NCBI GenBank assembly: GCA_041399205.1
Contig: JAWKTK010000007.1
Coordinates: forward strand, 62,001-126,000
Source: JAGQOZ01 sp041399205
Lineage (GTDB): Bacteria; Planctomycetota; Planctomycetia; Pirellulales; Pirellulaceae
DNA: 64,000 nt
Reading direction: 5' to 3'
Below, piece after piece: positions 1-8,958 of this stretch. The notes under the pieces are model-generated. The model searched no databases, was not told the origin of the DNA, and saw nothing but the letters and a program-made list of their open reading frames with translations. A program made the translations under genes and the position numbers. How positions within the stretch are numbered: the stretch's first letter is position 1; each line of letters starts with the position of its first letter.

Positions 1-1
1 G

Positions 2-1422
2 ATTCAAGCGGAAAAAGACTACGAAGTGGCCAAGATTACCGTTAAGGAATACTTGGAGGGACGTATCTGAAAGAACTGGAAGACGCGGAAACTCAAATCA
101 CGATTGCCGAAGAAAACCTTCGCAGTTCCAAGAATGCGCTGGAATATTCAGAACGCATGTTCCAGCGAGGTTACATTAGCGAGTTGGAACTCGAGAGCCA
201 GCAGTTTTCGGTGAAGCGAGCGGAACTGGAGTTAAATTCGGCCAAGACGGCCAAACGAGTTCTAGAGGATTTCACCAAACAGAAAACCGTGGAAGACCTG
301 CAAAGCAAAGTGGAAACAGCCAAGGCGGCCATGGAGTCCGAGCAAGCAGCGTTCGAACTAGAAGAGAGCAAATTGCAGCGACTGGAAACACAGCTGGCGC
401 ATTGCACTATCATTGCACCACAAGGCGGTATGGTGGTCTATGCCAACGAACAAGGACGATTCGGACAAGGGAATGTCACTGTGGAAGAAGGTGCGGCCGT
501 ACGAGATCGTCAAACCATTCTTCGCCTTCCTGATCTGAATCAGATGCAAGTCAAAGTGAAAGTCCACGAATCCAAAGTGGAAGACCTGCAACGAGGCATG
601 CGAGCCCGAATCAATATTCAAGGGCGTGAATTGCAAGGCAGCGTGACTTCGGTTGCCAACCAACCCGAAGCGACCAGCTTCTTCCAAGGCAATGTCAAGG
701 AATACGCGACCATTGTCAAGATTGACGGTACGCCCGATGGCTTGAGACCGGGAATGACGGCCGAAGCAGAAATCTTGGTGGCTCACCTGAACGACATCGT
801 TGTGCTGCCGGTCGCCACGGTGGTGGAGCAGCGGTCGGCTTACTATTGCTGGGTTTTAGCAGCAAATGGTCAGCCCGAACGGCGTTCCTTGCAACTAGGT
901 CAGACCAACGATCAATTCGTGGAAATCGTCTCGGGTGTCGAAGCGGGCGAACAAGTGATTCGGAATCCTCGCGCCTTCGTCCAGGAAGCTCGCGAACAAT
1001 CAGCCGGTGGTGATGAAGACGAGAAGCTGGACGTCAAAGGCCGCTTTGGCGAAGGAACGGCGCCGGGGCCTGCTGACGGCAAGGCGTCTGGAAGTGCCAA
1101 TGGGCCGAATCGACCAAATGGCCCCGGAGGTAGACCACCGGGCGGGCCAGCGTCACCCGCAGCCAACGGCGCACCTGCCGGCGGTGGGGCTGGCGGTGGC
1201 GGTGGCGGACGACCTCGGTTTGATCTGATGCAAATGGACACCGACGGAGACGGCAAGATCAGTCAGGATGAAGCGCCCGGTCCGCTGAAGGACAATTTCG
1301 ACATGATGGATTCCAACAAGGACGGGTTCATCGACAAAGCAGAGGCCGATGAATTGCGAAAACGGTTCCAACAGGGCGGCGGCGGTCGGACGGGCCCGCC
1401 CAACGGTTCGGCTAGCCCGTAG
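2..1422 (+). CDS. HlyD/MacA-type periplasmic adaptor with C-terminal EF-hands (5' partial, one frameshift)
   Basis: Periplasmic adaptor subunit of an ABC- or RND-type efflux system, linking an inner-membrane pump to an outer-membrane channel. The visible part begins inside the coiled-coil hairpin (LESQQFSVKRAELELN), followed by the lipoyl/barrel-sandwich half (APQGGMVVYANE) and the beta-barrel and membrane-proximal domains up to about 1000. The first bases read IQAEKDYEVAKITVKEYLEG in frame 2. The frame then changes at about 55-62 and continues through ELEDAETQITIAEENL into the long frame, so one base is gained or lost there. After a Gly/Pro/Ala-rich linker (about 1050-1210) come two EF-hand loops, DTDGDGKISQDE and DSNKDGFIDKAE. 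The start lies left of the window. The permease gene follows after 56 bp on the same strand, probably as one operon. No ATPase gene is seen between them. Confidence 0.88.
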
Positions 1423-1478
1423 CGGCAACGACCGTTCTTTGCATTTGCTTTGAGTTTTCATCCGCGAGTCGTCCTACT

Positions 1479-2813
1479 GTGTTTAACAATCTGCTTCAAG
1501 CGTGTCGTCTGGGAATCTACAGTTTGTTGTTGCACAAGATGCGCACAGCATTGGCAATTCTGGGCATCTTGATCGGCGTGACGGCTGTGATCTGGCTGGT
1601 CGCCATGGGCGAAGGCGTCAGCCAACAAGCCGCAAAACCAAATCAAGGATTTAGGAGCGACCAATATTATCGTTCGCAGCGTCAAGCCAGCGCAGCAAAC
1701 GTCCAGCGGCGGCGGGCAATCATTTTTCTTGGAATATGGATTGCTGCGAGACGATTTGAAACGAATTCGATCGAACGTTCCGATGGTCAAGCGAGCGGTG
1801 GCGATTCGTGAAATTCGTAAAGAGGTTCGCTATGACGACCGCGCGATCGAAGCCAGATTGGTCGGCTGTTCGGCGGAGTATGCACAACTGAATCATCTGC
1901 AAATGGATCGAGGCCGTTTTTTGGCGGACAGCGACGAAGCTCCTCCGCAAAACGTCTGTGTGTTGGCGGCGTCCACAGCGCACAGCAGATGTTTGGCTTC
2001 GAAAATCCGCTCGGAAAATCCATCCAGATCGATTCTGATTTCTACGTCGTCGTGGGCCAAACGCTTTCCCGCGATCCCACGGCCGCCATTGGCGGAAGCT
2101 TGGATTCGCAAGACTTCAACAACGACGTTTATATTCCGCTGGAAACATTGCGAGCTCGGATTGGAGACATGGTATTTACCAGTCGATCAGGAAGTCGCGA
2201 AGGGGAAGTGGTTCAACTGAGCCAGATCACGTTGGGCGTGGACGACATGAGCGAAGTGGACGAAGCGGCCGAGATCATTCGCACGTTGATTGAAAAGTAT
2301 CACCCTAAGGATGACGTGGGGATTGTGGTGCCCAAAGAATTACTGCGACAAGCGGAATTGCTGCGTATGATCTTCAATCTGCTGCTGGTGCTGATTGCGG
2401 GAATTTCACTAGTAGTGGGTGGTATTGGCATCATGAATATCATGTTAGCCACCGTCACGGAACGGACTCGAGAAATTGGTATTCGCCGAGCATTGGGAGC
2501 CAAGCGAAAAGACATCATTCGTCAATTCTTGGCCGAGTCCGTAGTCTTAACCGGCGTGGGTGGCGGTTTGGGTGTGTTGCTGGGATTTCTGTGTGGCCCG
2601 TTCGTGTCCGCCGTTCGCTTCTTGGCAACTCGATTCTTTCCCGATGCCGTTAGTGCATTGCCTCAAGAAGTAATGAAGCTGACTCCGCAAATTGCGCCCT
2701 GGTCCATTGTTGCGTCTCTGTTTATTGCTGTCGGAGTAGGCATGGTCTTTGGGCTGTATCCAGCGTATCGCGCGGCACAGATGGACCCGATTGAAGCGTT
2801 GCGGCACGAATAG
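1479..2813 (+). CDS. MacB-type ABC transporter permease (two frameshifts)
   Basis: Inner-membrane permease of a MacB/LolC-like tripartite ABC exporter. A GTG start at 1479 gives an N-terminal membrane segment (ALAILGILIGVTAVIWLVAM) followed by a periplasmic MacB-PCD domain. Near the C-terminus are three further membrane segments and the family signature TERTREIGIRRALGAKR (about 2457-2507), ending PAYRAAQMDPIEALRHE. The frame breaks twice. At about 1635 an apparent extra C separates SQQAAK from QIKDLGATNIIVRS. At about 1980 the frame shifts back before QQMFGFENPLGKSI. Repairing both gives one protein of about 445 residues, a normal length for a permease without the fused ATPase. The ATPase is not in the window and could lie upstream of the adaptor. 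The break at 1635 sits by a short homopolymer, which suggests sequencing error. Confidence 0.88.
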
Positions 2814-2819
2814 TTCGTA

Positions 2820-3815
2820 TTAATGCGAGGCCGATTCGATCGCTAAAAAATCCGCCAACCTTGCGTTCATCGCTTTTGTGAACTTGCTGGCTCCACTTCG
2901 ATTCAAATGATCTCCGTCCTGGAAATGCTGTTTGGCGAGCGGAACCGTGGCTGGGTCAGAAAAATCCCAGTAAGGACAATGGTATCGCTGAAGCATTTCC
3001 GCTTGAAATTCGTGGTAGTCTTGCACGTAGTCTTTGTTGATGCCATCCCAGTAATCGAGTTGACGAGGCGTGCTGACCAACGCAACTTTGATTCCTTTCG
3101 ACTGCAGCAGGTCCATAATCCGAATGAACGCCGCCTTATTCCCTTTGACTGCATGGGTGGCAAAAATCGACATGTGGAACTCAGCTCGTTCACGCCCGCT
3201 TTGCGACATCACTAAGTCCGAAGTGTGGAAGCCTGGAACAATTGGTTCGTCAAAGCGAATTCGCTTCAATACCGCTTTGGGCGCTAACGACGGTCCGGTC
3301 AACGGCCCAGATTCGTAAATGGTGAAGCGCAGTTCTTTTCGCCAATTAGGGGCATAATCTTGAGGCGATAATCCAAAACGATGCAACGTGAGAAGCTCAG
3401 GCGAAACTTGGTTCAGGGTATCGCAATACATCGGAAATAGATCCAATTCAACAAGCATGTAATCTAAGCCTGTCAGCCGATCAATGTGCTTCCGCAGAAT
3501 CACCTCCATCAATTCGTAATTCAGACACATGTGCGAAAGCGTGACAATATCCACCGAGGCAACTCGCGGATCAATCGCCGCGTGAAAGTGCGAAGACCCC
3601 AAGGCGACAATGCGAGTCGACGCGTCTAGCCGATCGACGGCTGCGGTCTGATACCGACTCTCATCCGCAATGTCGTAAAAACCCAGCCAACGGTACTTCA
3701 GAAATATGGCACCCGCCGTAGTTGCCACACAGATGACCGCAACCCACCAATGCCACCGCGACAATCGAAAACGATCTCCGGAGTGTTCGGAATCTGTGGT
3801 TGTAGGTGAATCCAT
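2820..3815 (-). CDS. SGNH/GDSL-hydrolase-like membrane-anchored protein
   Basis: This 331-residue protein has one N-terminal membrane segment (about residues 22-42, WWVAVICVATTAGAIFL). The rest is predicted to lie outside the cytoplasm. The fold appears SGNH-like: VALGSSHFHAAIDP (about 70-83) has the position of the nucleophile block, and DGDHLNRSGASKF near the C-terminus supplies the Asp-x-x-His pair. Relatives with this layout include DltD-like proteins and acyl-esterases or transferases acting on surface polymers. The substrate cannot be inferred. The ATG at 3815 is the only sensible start before the membrane segment. The gene converges on the permease gene with only 6 bp between the stop codons, and no terminator hairpin is obvious there. 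It could also be a catalytically dead member, because the Gly and Asn blocks are not clear to me. Confidence 0.62.
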   Translation of the reverse strand: MDSPTTTDSEHSGDRFRLSRWHWWVAVICVATTAGAIFLKYRWLGFYDIADESRYQTAAVDRLDASTRIVALGSSHFHAAIDPRVASVDIVTLSHMCLNYELMEVILRKHIDRLTGLDYMLVELDLFPMYCDTLNQVSPELLTLHRFGLSPQDYAPNWRKELRFTIYESGPLTGPSLAPKAVLKRIRFDEPIVPGFHTSDLVMSQSGRERAEFHMSIFATHAVKGNKAAFIRIMDLLQSKGIKVALVSTPRQLDYWDGINKDYVQDYHEFQAEMLQRYHCPYWDFSDPATVPLAKQHFQDGDHLNRSGASKFTKAMNARLADFLAIESASH

Positions 3816-3969
3816 GGAGTTTCAGAGTGACCAGCAAGGCGAATAACTTTGTTCGTTGATCGGCAGACGCTTGCCGAAAGCCATATTAAAACGCAACCAC
3901 GCTCCTACCTTCAAGCGGCAAGAGCGTGGTTCGGATTATCCAAATACCATTTCCGTCGAATTTGCAAAC

Positions 3970-5180
3970 TTATCGGGAACGCCGACCGATCAGGCCCAGC
4001 GACAAGACAGCCAGCACAAAGCCGAATTGGCCGGACGGTTCGGGAACGGCATTGACGGACGTCGCCGCACGAGGCCCGATTTCATAACCGCCGCCTGAAA
4101 ACGCCGCAACAAAGTCCGTGCTGGAAAAATCGCCATCGCCATTCCAGTCGCCGCTGGCCCAAGTGGAATTCCCATCCACTCCGTCTTCATACTGACCAGC
4201 ATTGAACACGACCACAAAGTCAGACGAATTGAATTCCCCGTCCAGATTAGAATCACCAAAGTAGGTATTCCGCAAGTCTTCCACCCAAACTTGACGATCG
4301 TCACCGTTGACCAAGTTGTCATTGTTCAAATCAAACGCGGCGGTGTTGTTTCCTGACTGCACTTCGGTCGTCAGCAGATCAATGTCTGCCACGTCCAACG
4401 CACCGCTGGAATCAAAGTCGCCCAGCAACGCCGGCCCGCCAAAAATTTGCCATTCAAATAAGCAAACATATCGTTGCGTTCATCATCGGTAATGACACCA
4501 TCAATGACCATTACTTCGGCAAAATCCACGGTCGCTCGCTGATTACCGTTTTGACGCCCACCCAGCACAAAGCCATTCATGCTGGAAAAACCAACTTCAC
4601 CTTCGCCCACCAGTTCGCCATTGATGTAGTGGTACGCAATATCGCTTCCTGTGTAGGTGAAAGCATGAAACTGGAGTTCGTCAGCAACCACCTCAACCGT
4701 TTCAAATCGAAGTTCCGACTTCAATGACCACGTATCCAATTCTTCCGTCTGAAAATTGGCATTCGCTTCTGTTTCACCACCGCCTCGATTTCCGGTGAAG
4801 AAATAGGCAAACGCGGGATCTCGCACGGTAGCTGCCACAAAGACAGTGAAGTCCTCTTCCACGCCCCCCCAAAGATCTTCGTTTTGCCATGCAACCGCGT
4901 TTTCAAAGCGCAAGGCCATATTGCCGTTTTCCGTTTCCACTGGCTCTACCACAGAAGGGTCAGGCCCAAACCCGTTGGCGATGTCTCGATCTGGATTCCC
5001 CAGACGGTTCGGCCAGACAGGAGTGCCGGCAATGCCATCAAAGCCGATCGCTTCATTGCCGTCATACCACGCGTAAAGTCGGTCGTCGTCTGGATTCGGC
5101 AAACCGCCGGACAGCAACTGGCCAAACGCCAAGCCGCTGGAAGCCAAACCAATTCCAATACCTAACAAAAATCGTTTCAT
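3970..5180 (-). CDS. Exported LamG-like / dockerin-repeat / PEP-CTERM protein (one frameshift)
   Basis: Surface or secreted protein of unknown role. ATG 5180 begins a signal peptide (MKRFLLGIGIGLASSGLAFG). It is preferred over the upstream in-frame TTG at 5195. A concanavalin/LamG-like jelly-roll follows (LYAWYDGNEAIGFDG to DFAEVMVIDG). After a frame break at about 4435-4445 come two dockerin-like calcium blocks (GDFDSSGALDVADIDLL, GDSNLDGEFNSSDFVVVF) and DWNGDGDFSSTDFVAAF. The C-terminus is a PEP-CTERM sorting signal: VPEP, a hydrophobic segment, then RRSR. This means export and probable sorting by an exosortase. The dockerin-PEP tail is closely similar to that of the protein ending at 49694, so the two belong to one paralogous family. 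The stretch from 5181 to 5318 holds no other gene. Confidence 0.82.
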
Positions 5181-5318
5181 ACCTCGTTCTCCCAAAAGCT
5201 GAATATCAATGATTGAACCTTCTTTTCCTAAATACCAATCTAAGAAATTGGCAGCGGTCTGATAATCCGTCGCGAAGTCCTGTGTCCGATATTCCGCAAA
5301 TTCGAGTCGACAAAGCGT

Positions 5319-6257
5319 TTATCGAAGTGACCTTGCTTCACCCAGCAGTACCGAATTAGACACAGAATTGCCAAGCTGGTCAAAATGGTCGAACGTCCAA
5401 ACGACTTCTTTGGATTTCGGCTCGATCTCTATCAACAGCGGCTGACCCGGTCCGGCGTGACAATTGCCGATGACATAGTTGCCGTTCGACAGCACTTCCA
5501 AGGTCGTGACCCACGCCAAACGAATGCCAGTCAAATCGTTCTGATGTAGTTGCCAAACGATTTCCTTATCACGACTCACTTGAATCACACTATGTCCGTT
5601 GCCAGTGCTGATCAATGTGTCGCCCTTCGGCAAACGAACCGCCGCAAAACACTTGTTGCCAAATGCTTCTGGGCCATGTCCGTTCTTTTTCTCCTTGCCA
5701 AACAACGGCACTTCGTACTGCCAAACCACTTGTCCTTGGCCGTCGTACTCTCGAACGATGCCATCTGCTTCGTGACAAACCAGATAATTTCCGTTGGACA
5801 GTTTTCGAACCAGCCGAGTGTCCGTGTGCGGATCAGGATGATCGACTTTCAGATCCATTCGGCGCAAGATTTCACCCTGACGATTGACCTCAATGATGCG
5901 TCTTGCCCCCGATTCGGCAATCATGACCGAACCATCTTCCAGTGGCTGGAACGAGTGGACTTCGATGCGATTGCCTTCGTTTCCATTCTTGGTCGAATCA
6001 TATTTCCATACGACCTGTTTGGTCTGTGGATCGATTTCCACAACTTTCGTCATATCCTGTTGAACCATGATATGACCGTTCGCTAACACATGAATATCAT
6101 GTATGCCGCCCCAAGGCATCTGCCATTCCACTTTCCCGGCGGCCGAATACTTTACCAGCCCACCGTCGCCATGCGTCAAGACCGAATGTTCCACCGCAGT
6201 CAGCCTGACCGCCAGACAAGCCAAAATCATCAGACTGCTCATCAAGATTCGCAACAC
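5319..6257 (-). CDS. Secreted PQQ-like / arylsulfotransferase-like beta-propeller protein
   Basis: The 312-residue protein starts with a signal peptide (MLRILMSSLMILACLAVRLTAV). It then consists of repeated blade-like blocks of about 40-45 residues, each with a phrase such as DIHVLANGHIMVQQ, RLVRKLSNGNYLVCH or TLEVLSNGNYVIGN, followed by E-I/V-D and VVWQ/VVWK strands. This pattern is typical of PQQ-like or ASST-like beta-propellers, which are common in planctomycetes. No catalytic residues can be assigned, so it may be a binding or structural propeller. The frame is intact over its whole length, unlike its neighbour to the left. Both genes point the same way and could be co-transcribed, with a gap of about 139 bp. 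Confidence 0.72.
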   Translation of the reverse strand: MLRILMSSLMILACLAVRLTAVEHSVLTHGDGGLVKYSAAGKVEWQMPWGGIHDIHVLANGHIMVQQDMTKVVEIDPQTKQVVWKYDSTKNGNEGNRIEVHSFQPLEDGSVMIAESGARRIIEVNRQGEILRRMDLKVDHPDPHTDTRLVRKLSNGNYLVCHEADGIVREYDGQGQVVWQYEVPLFGKEKKNGHGPEAFGNKCFAAVRLPKGDTLISTGNGHSVIQVSRDKEIVWQLHQNDLTGIRLAWVTTLEVLSNGNYVIGNCHAGPGQPLLIEIEPKSKEVVWTFDHFDQLGNSVSNSVLLGEARSLR

Positions 6258-6745
6258 ATCAAAACTCCTGAATGGAATTACCAGGGAACAAGGAACAGAA
6301 CGGGTCCATTGTCGGCTGCGAGTCGCTTTGCATCAACCAGGGCACGAACCGCCAGCTCTCATGCAACTTGGCAAGCAATATCGCTTAAACGACGCCAGTG
6401 ACCTGCCAAGCGAACTCAGCGTTATGGCAAGATCGAGCTAAAGTTTGTCGTCGGAGTTGCGTGGTTGGTTGGTGCCAGCCAAATTCCTCATCCTGGCTGG
6501 AACACTAACACTGGTTGGTGCCAGCCAACAACGAACAATTTCGAGACCCCGCATGTGTCGCCCGCTGGGCTGAAAGGGCGAAACAGAACGACGACCGGTG
6601 GCTGACGCACACCGGCAAAGATGTTGCGCCCGCCGAGCGGAGGAACGACCGTTCACCAACAGGCCTCGTTCGCCAAGACCGCTGGAAGATGCATGGCAAC
6701 TACCGGAAGCCGACTGGAAGTTGCATGGCAGCTACCGGAAGCCAC
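6258..6745. other. Non-coding stretch with short repeats
   Basis: No gene is supported here; the open frames are short, overlap on both strands and lack family features. The stretch holds two copies of a GGTTGGTGCCAGCCAA element and a degenerate direct repeat, both listed separately. Confidence 0.5.
6467..6528. repeat. Two copies of a TTGGTTGGTGCCAGCCAA palindromic element
   Basis: GGTTGGTGCCAGCCAA occurs at about 6467-6482 and again at 6513-6528. Each copy is nearly self-complementary: TTGGTTGG pairs with CCAGCCAA with one G-U. Between them CCTGGCTGGAAC can also pair with the first copy. The core GGTGCCAGCCAA is identical to the core of the spacer hairpins in the 41.5-44.2 kb gene array, which suggests one dispersed repeat family. 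Confidence 0.6.
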
Positions 6746-6747
6746 TC
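6690..6747. repeat. Short degenerate direct repeat
   Basis: TGCATGGCAACTACCGGAAG at about 6690 is repeated about 32 bases later as TGCATGGCAGCTACCGGAAG, a single difference over 20 bases. It sits just beyond the 3' end of the minus-strand gene at 6746. Confidence 0.55.
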
Positions 6748-7753
6748 AGGGCGATTCGTCACTTGCTTTGCGACCTGCGGGCGTTTTTGAACGACGCTGG
6801 CTTGTTTCGACATATCCGCTACGAACTTGCTTGCCGTCCCAATATTGCGGCGACTGAGGCCCTCGCTCCATTTGGACGATTTTTTTTCTGGGGATCTCTA
6901 GACCTGCAAGTTGAAACGTCTCGGGACGCAATGATTGTTTCAGCGACAGTTTCACGACTGCTTCTTCGCTGATGTCCAACCGACTGTCTGGCGTTATCTG
7001 CTTGAACACCAATTTTTGGGGATACCCGAATGCTAACTCTGGAAGAAACTGAGGCGTGACATCTAAGGAGGATGTATACCCATTACTCGATGCCTGAATC
7101 CGGCAAACGTGAGGCTTTGGTTCTTCCCCGAGTGTTACCGATATTCGTGCGCCATGTTGATTCGTCCACTCGCCTTTTACGCGCCCCGGTTCGCTTGTAA
7201 ACGAAAGATCATGTCGGTCCTTCGTTTGAATCACGTTCATCTCTTGCTTCACACTCTCATGGATGGTCAAAATGGCGGTTATTCCACAAGCCAGTCCGTA
7301 CAACCGAGGATCGGACGGTTCGCGCGCAATGTCAGGCTCGTTCGAAATAGGCCAGCGGTGGATTGCCATTCCCTCTATCATCGGAATGGTATCTTCCTCC
7401 CAGAAAATATAATCATCTCCCGTAAACGATCGAACTCGGCGACGACCGTCCTTGCCCCATCGGTCTTCACGAACTAGTCGACCAAGAACACGAGTGGTAC
7501 GACGGAATTCGTCTTTCTGGTTCGAACCTCCTTCGATGAACACGTTTGCTTGCACATCAACCTTAAAATCATCCAGCTTCATCTGGCCGGCTATAACCGA
7601 CTCGAGTTTTTCGAATCGAGCTCTACTTTCCTGTGCGAAGCCTTGACGATGCGTACCGATTGCCATGATTGTGCACAGCATTGCTAGCCGAATTCGAGGT
7701 ACATTTCGCCATGGCCCACTTCGCGTTCCCGTAGCAGACCTACAAACAGACAT
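6746..7753 (-). CDS. Secreted hypothetical protein
   Basis: I do not recognise this family. ATG 7753 is chosen because GGGAG lies 6 bases upstream, whereas the upstream alternative at 7777 lacks such a site. The N-terminus (MSVCRSATGTRSG) leads to a hydrophobic stretch, RLAMLCTIMAIGTHRQGFAQ, that resembles a Sec signal peptide ending in A-Q. The mature part of about 300 residues looks soluble. It is rich in charged residues, has beta-type alternation and ends in a basic tail. Planctomycete genomes hold many such secreted proteins with outer-membrane lipoprotein-sorting-like folds, but no motif here proves that. The frame is intact. Confidence 0.6.
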   Translation of the reverse strand: MSVCRSATGTRSGPWRNVPRIRLAMLCTIMAIGTHRQGFAQESRARFEKLESVIAGQMKLDDFKVDVQANVFIEGGSNQKDEFRRTTRVLGRLVREDRWGKDGRRRVRSFTGDDYIFWEEDTIPMIEGMAIHRWPISNEPDIAREPSDPRLYGLACGITAILTIHESVKQEMNVIQTKDRHDLSFTSEPGRVKGEWTNQHGARISVTLGEEPKPHVCRIQASSNGYTSSLDVTPQFLPELAFGYPQKLVFKQITPDSRLDISEEAVVKLSLKQSLRPETFQLAGLEIPRKKIVQMERGPQSPQYWDGKQVRSGYVETSQRRSKTPAGRKASDESP

Positions 7754-8091
7754 CGCAAACTCCCTTAACAACAGCACTGCGAATCGTCTCTAACACAACG
7801 CTGCACAGCAGCACCAGCGTGACCACCCCGCAGTTCTAGCGGACAAGCCCCATTGTGTCAAAACTTTTCTTTGAAAGGGGCATCGACAACGTCGTTTGTG
7901 CGTCACCGCCGCCGTTTCAGAAAGCGGTCATTTCGTTTACGCTTTACTCTTGGCGAAAAGTTTCGGCTCGTTCGTGCGAACAGGGCCATCGGATTCATTC
8001 GCTGGTTCCATTTTCTGGCCCGCGAATGCCGTGTCCGAGTTAGAAAATGGTTCGATTCGTCTTGCCGCTATTTCCATAGAAGTGCCAACTC
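7754..8091. other. Intergenic stretch between divergent genes
   Basis: The 338 bases lie between a minus-strand gene and panB on the plus strand, so promoters for both are expected. I see no convincing -35/-10 pair, hairpin or reading frame with family features. Confidence 0.4.
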
Positions 8092-8901
8092 ATGTCGTCT
8101 CATTCGAATGCCACCAAGCGTCTTACAGTCCCTGAATTTTCGGCCATGAAGCAAAAAGGAGAACGGATTGCCATGCTGACCGCGTATGACTTCAGCATGG
8201 CGTCGCTGGTGGACCAAGCTGGCATTGACGGCATCCTAGTGGGCGACAGCATGTCCATGGTAGTTCAAGGACATGACAGCACGTTGCCGGTGACGTTGGA
8301 CGAAATGATTTACCATGCGAACATGGTGGGCCGAGCCGTCCAGCGTGCACTGGTCGTGGTGGATATGCCGTTTCCGTCGAATTATCTAGGTGTGCACCGC
8401 GCGATTGAAAATGCGGGAAATATTCTCAAGCGAAGTCAAGCACAGGCAGTCAAATTGGAAGGTGGCGCGGATCAGTCGTCTGTGATTGCCGGCTTAGTTG
8501 CCGCCGGTATTCCAGTGATGGCTCACGTAGGATTGCGGCCACAGAGCGTGCATCAGCTGGGTGGATACCGAGTGCAACGCGACGCCGAACAGCTAATGGA
8601 AGACGCGGTGGCCGCAGAAAATGCGGGCGCGTTTTCGGTTGTGTTGGAATGCATTCCCGATGCCGTGGCCACCGAAATTTCCGCAAAGCTCAGGATTCCT
8701 ACAATCGGCATTGGCGCCGGTCCACATTGCGACGGTCAAATCCTGGTGTTTCACGACTTGCTTGGCTTAACGCCGGGAAAACTGCCGAAACATGTTAAGA
8801 AGTATGCGGAATTAGGTGAAACCATTCGAAATGCCGTGGCCGCGTACTGTGAAGACGTCAAGCAACGGCAGTTTCCAGGACCAGAAAACAGCTTTCAGTG
8901 A
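8092..8901 (+). CDS. panB: 3-methyl-2-oxobutanoate hydroxymethyltransferase
   Basis: Cytosolic first committed enzyme of pantothenate (CoA) synthesis. It transfers a hydroxymethyl group from 5,10-methylene-THF to alpha-ketoisovalerate, giving ketopantoate. The 269-residue sequence is full length and carries the usual family blocks: MLTAYDFSMASLVDQAGID, the metal-binding region ILVGDSMSMVVQGHDSTLPV, MPFPSNYLG, VKLEGGAD, IPVMAHVGLRPQSVHQLGGY, VLECIPDAVA and IPTIGIGAGPHCDGQILVFHD. Asp and Glu of GDS, VVDMPF and KLEGG are the expected Mg ligands. No panC or panD is adjacent. The next gene (yyaL-like) starts 57 bp downstream on the same strand and may be co-transcribed. The frame is intact. Confidence 0.97.
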   Translation: MSSHSNATKRLTVPEFSAMKQKGERIAMLTAYDFSMASLVDQAGIDGILVGDSMSMVVQGHDSTLPVTLDEMIYHANMVGRAVQRALVVVDMPFPSNYLGVHRAIENAGNILKRSQAQAVKLEGGADQSSVIAGLVAAGIPVMAHVGLRPQSVHQLGGYRVQRDAEQLMEDAVAAENAGAFSVVLECIPDAVATEISAKLRIPTIGIGAGPHCDGQILVFHDLLGLTPGKLPKHVKKYAELGETIRNAVAAYCEDVKQRQFPGPENSFQ

Positions 8902-8958
8902 TCGGTTGGTTCGGCTCGCATTCGGCCAACTCGCCAGCTAGCAGACGAAGGATCGAAC

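Noticed and set aside
5550..6086. 178-residue plus-strand frame
   Set aside because: Opposite strand of the secreted propeller gene; no family features.
7853..8149. Three overlapping plus-strand frames before panB
   Set aside because: They overlap each other and the panB start; Arg/Ser/Phe-rich composition typical of shadow frames.
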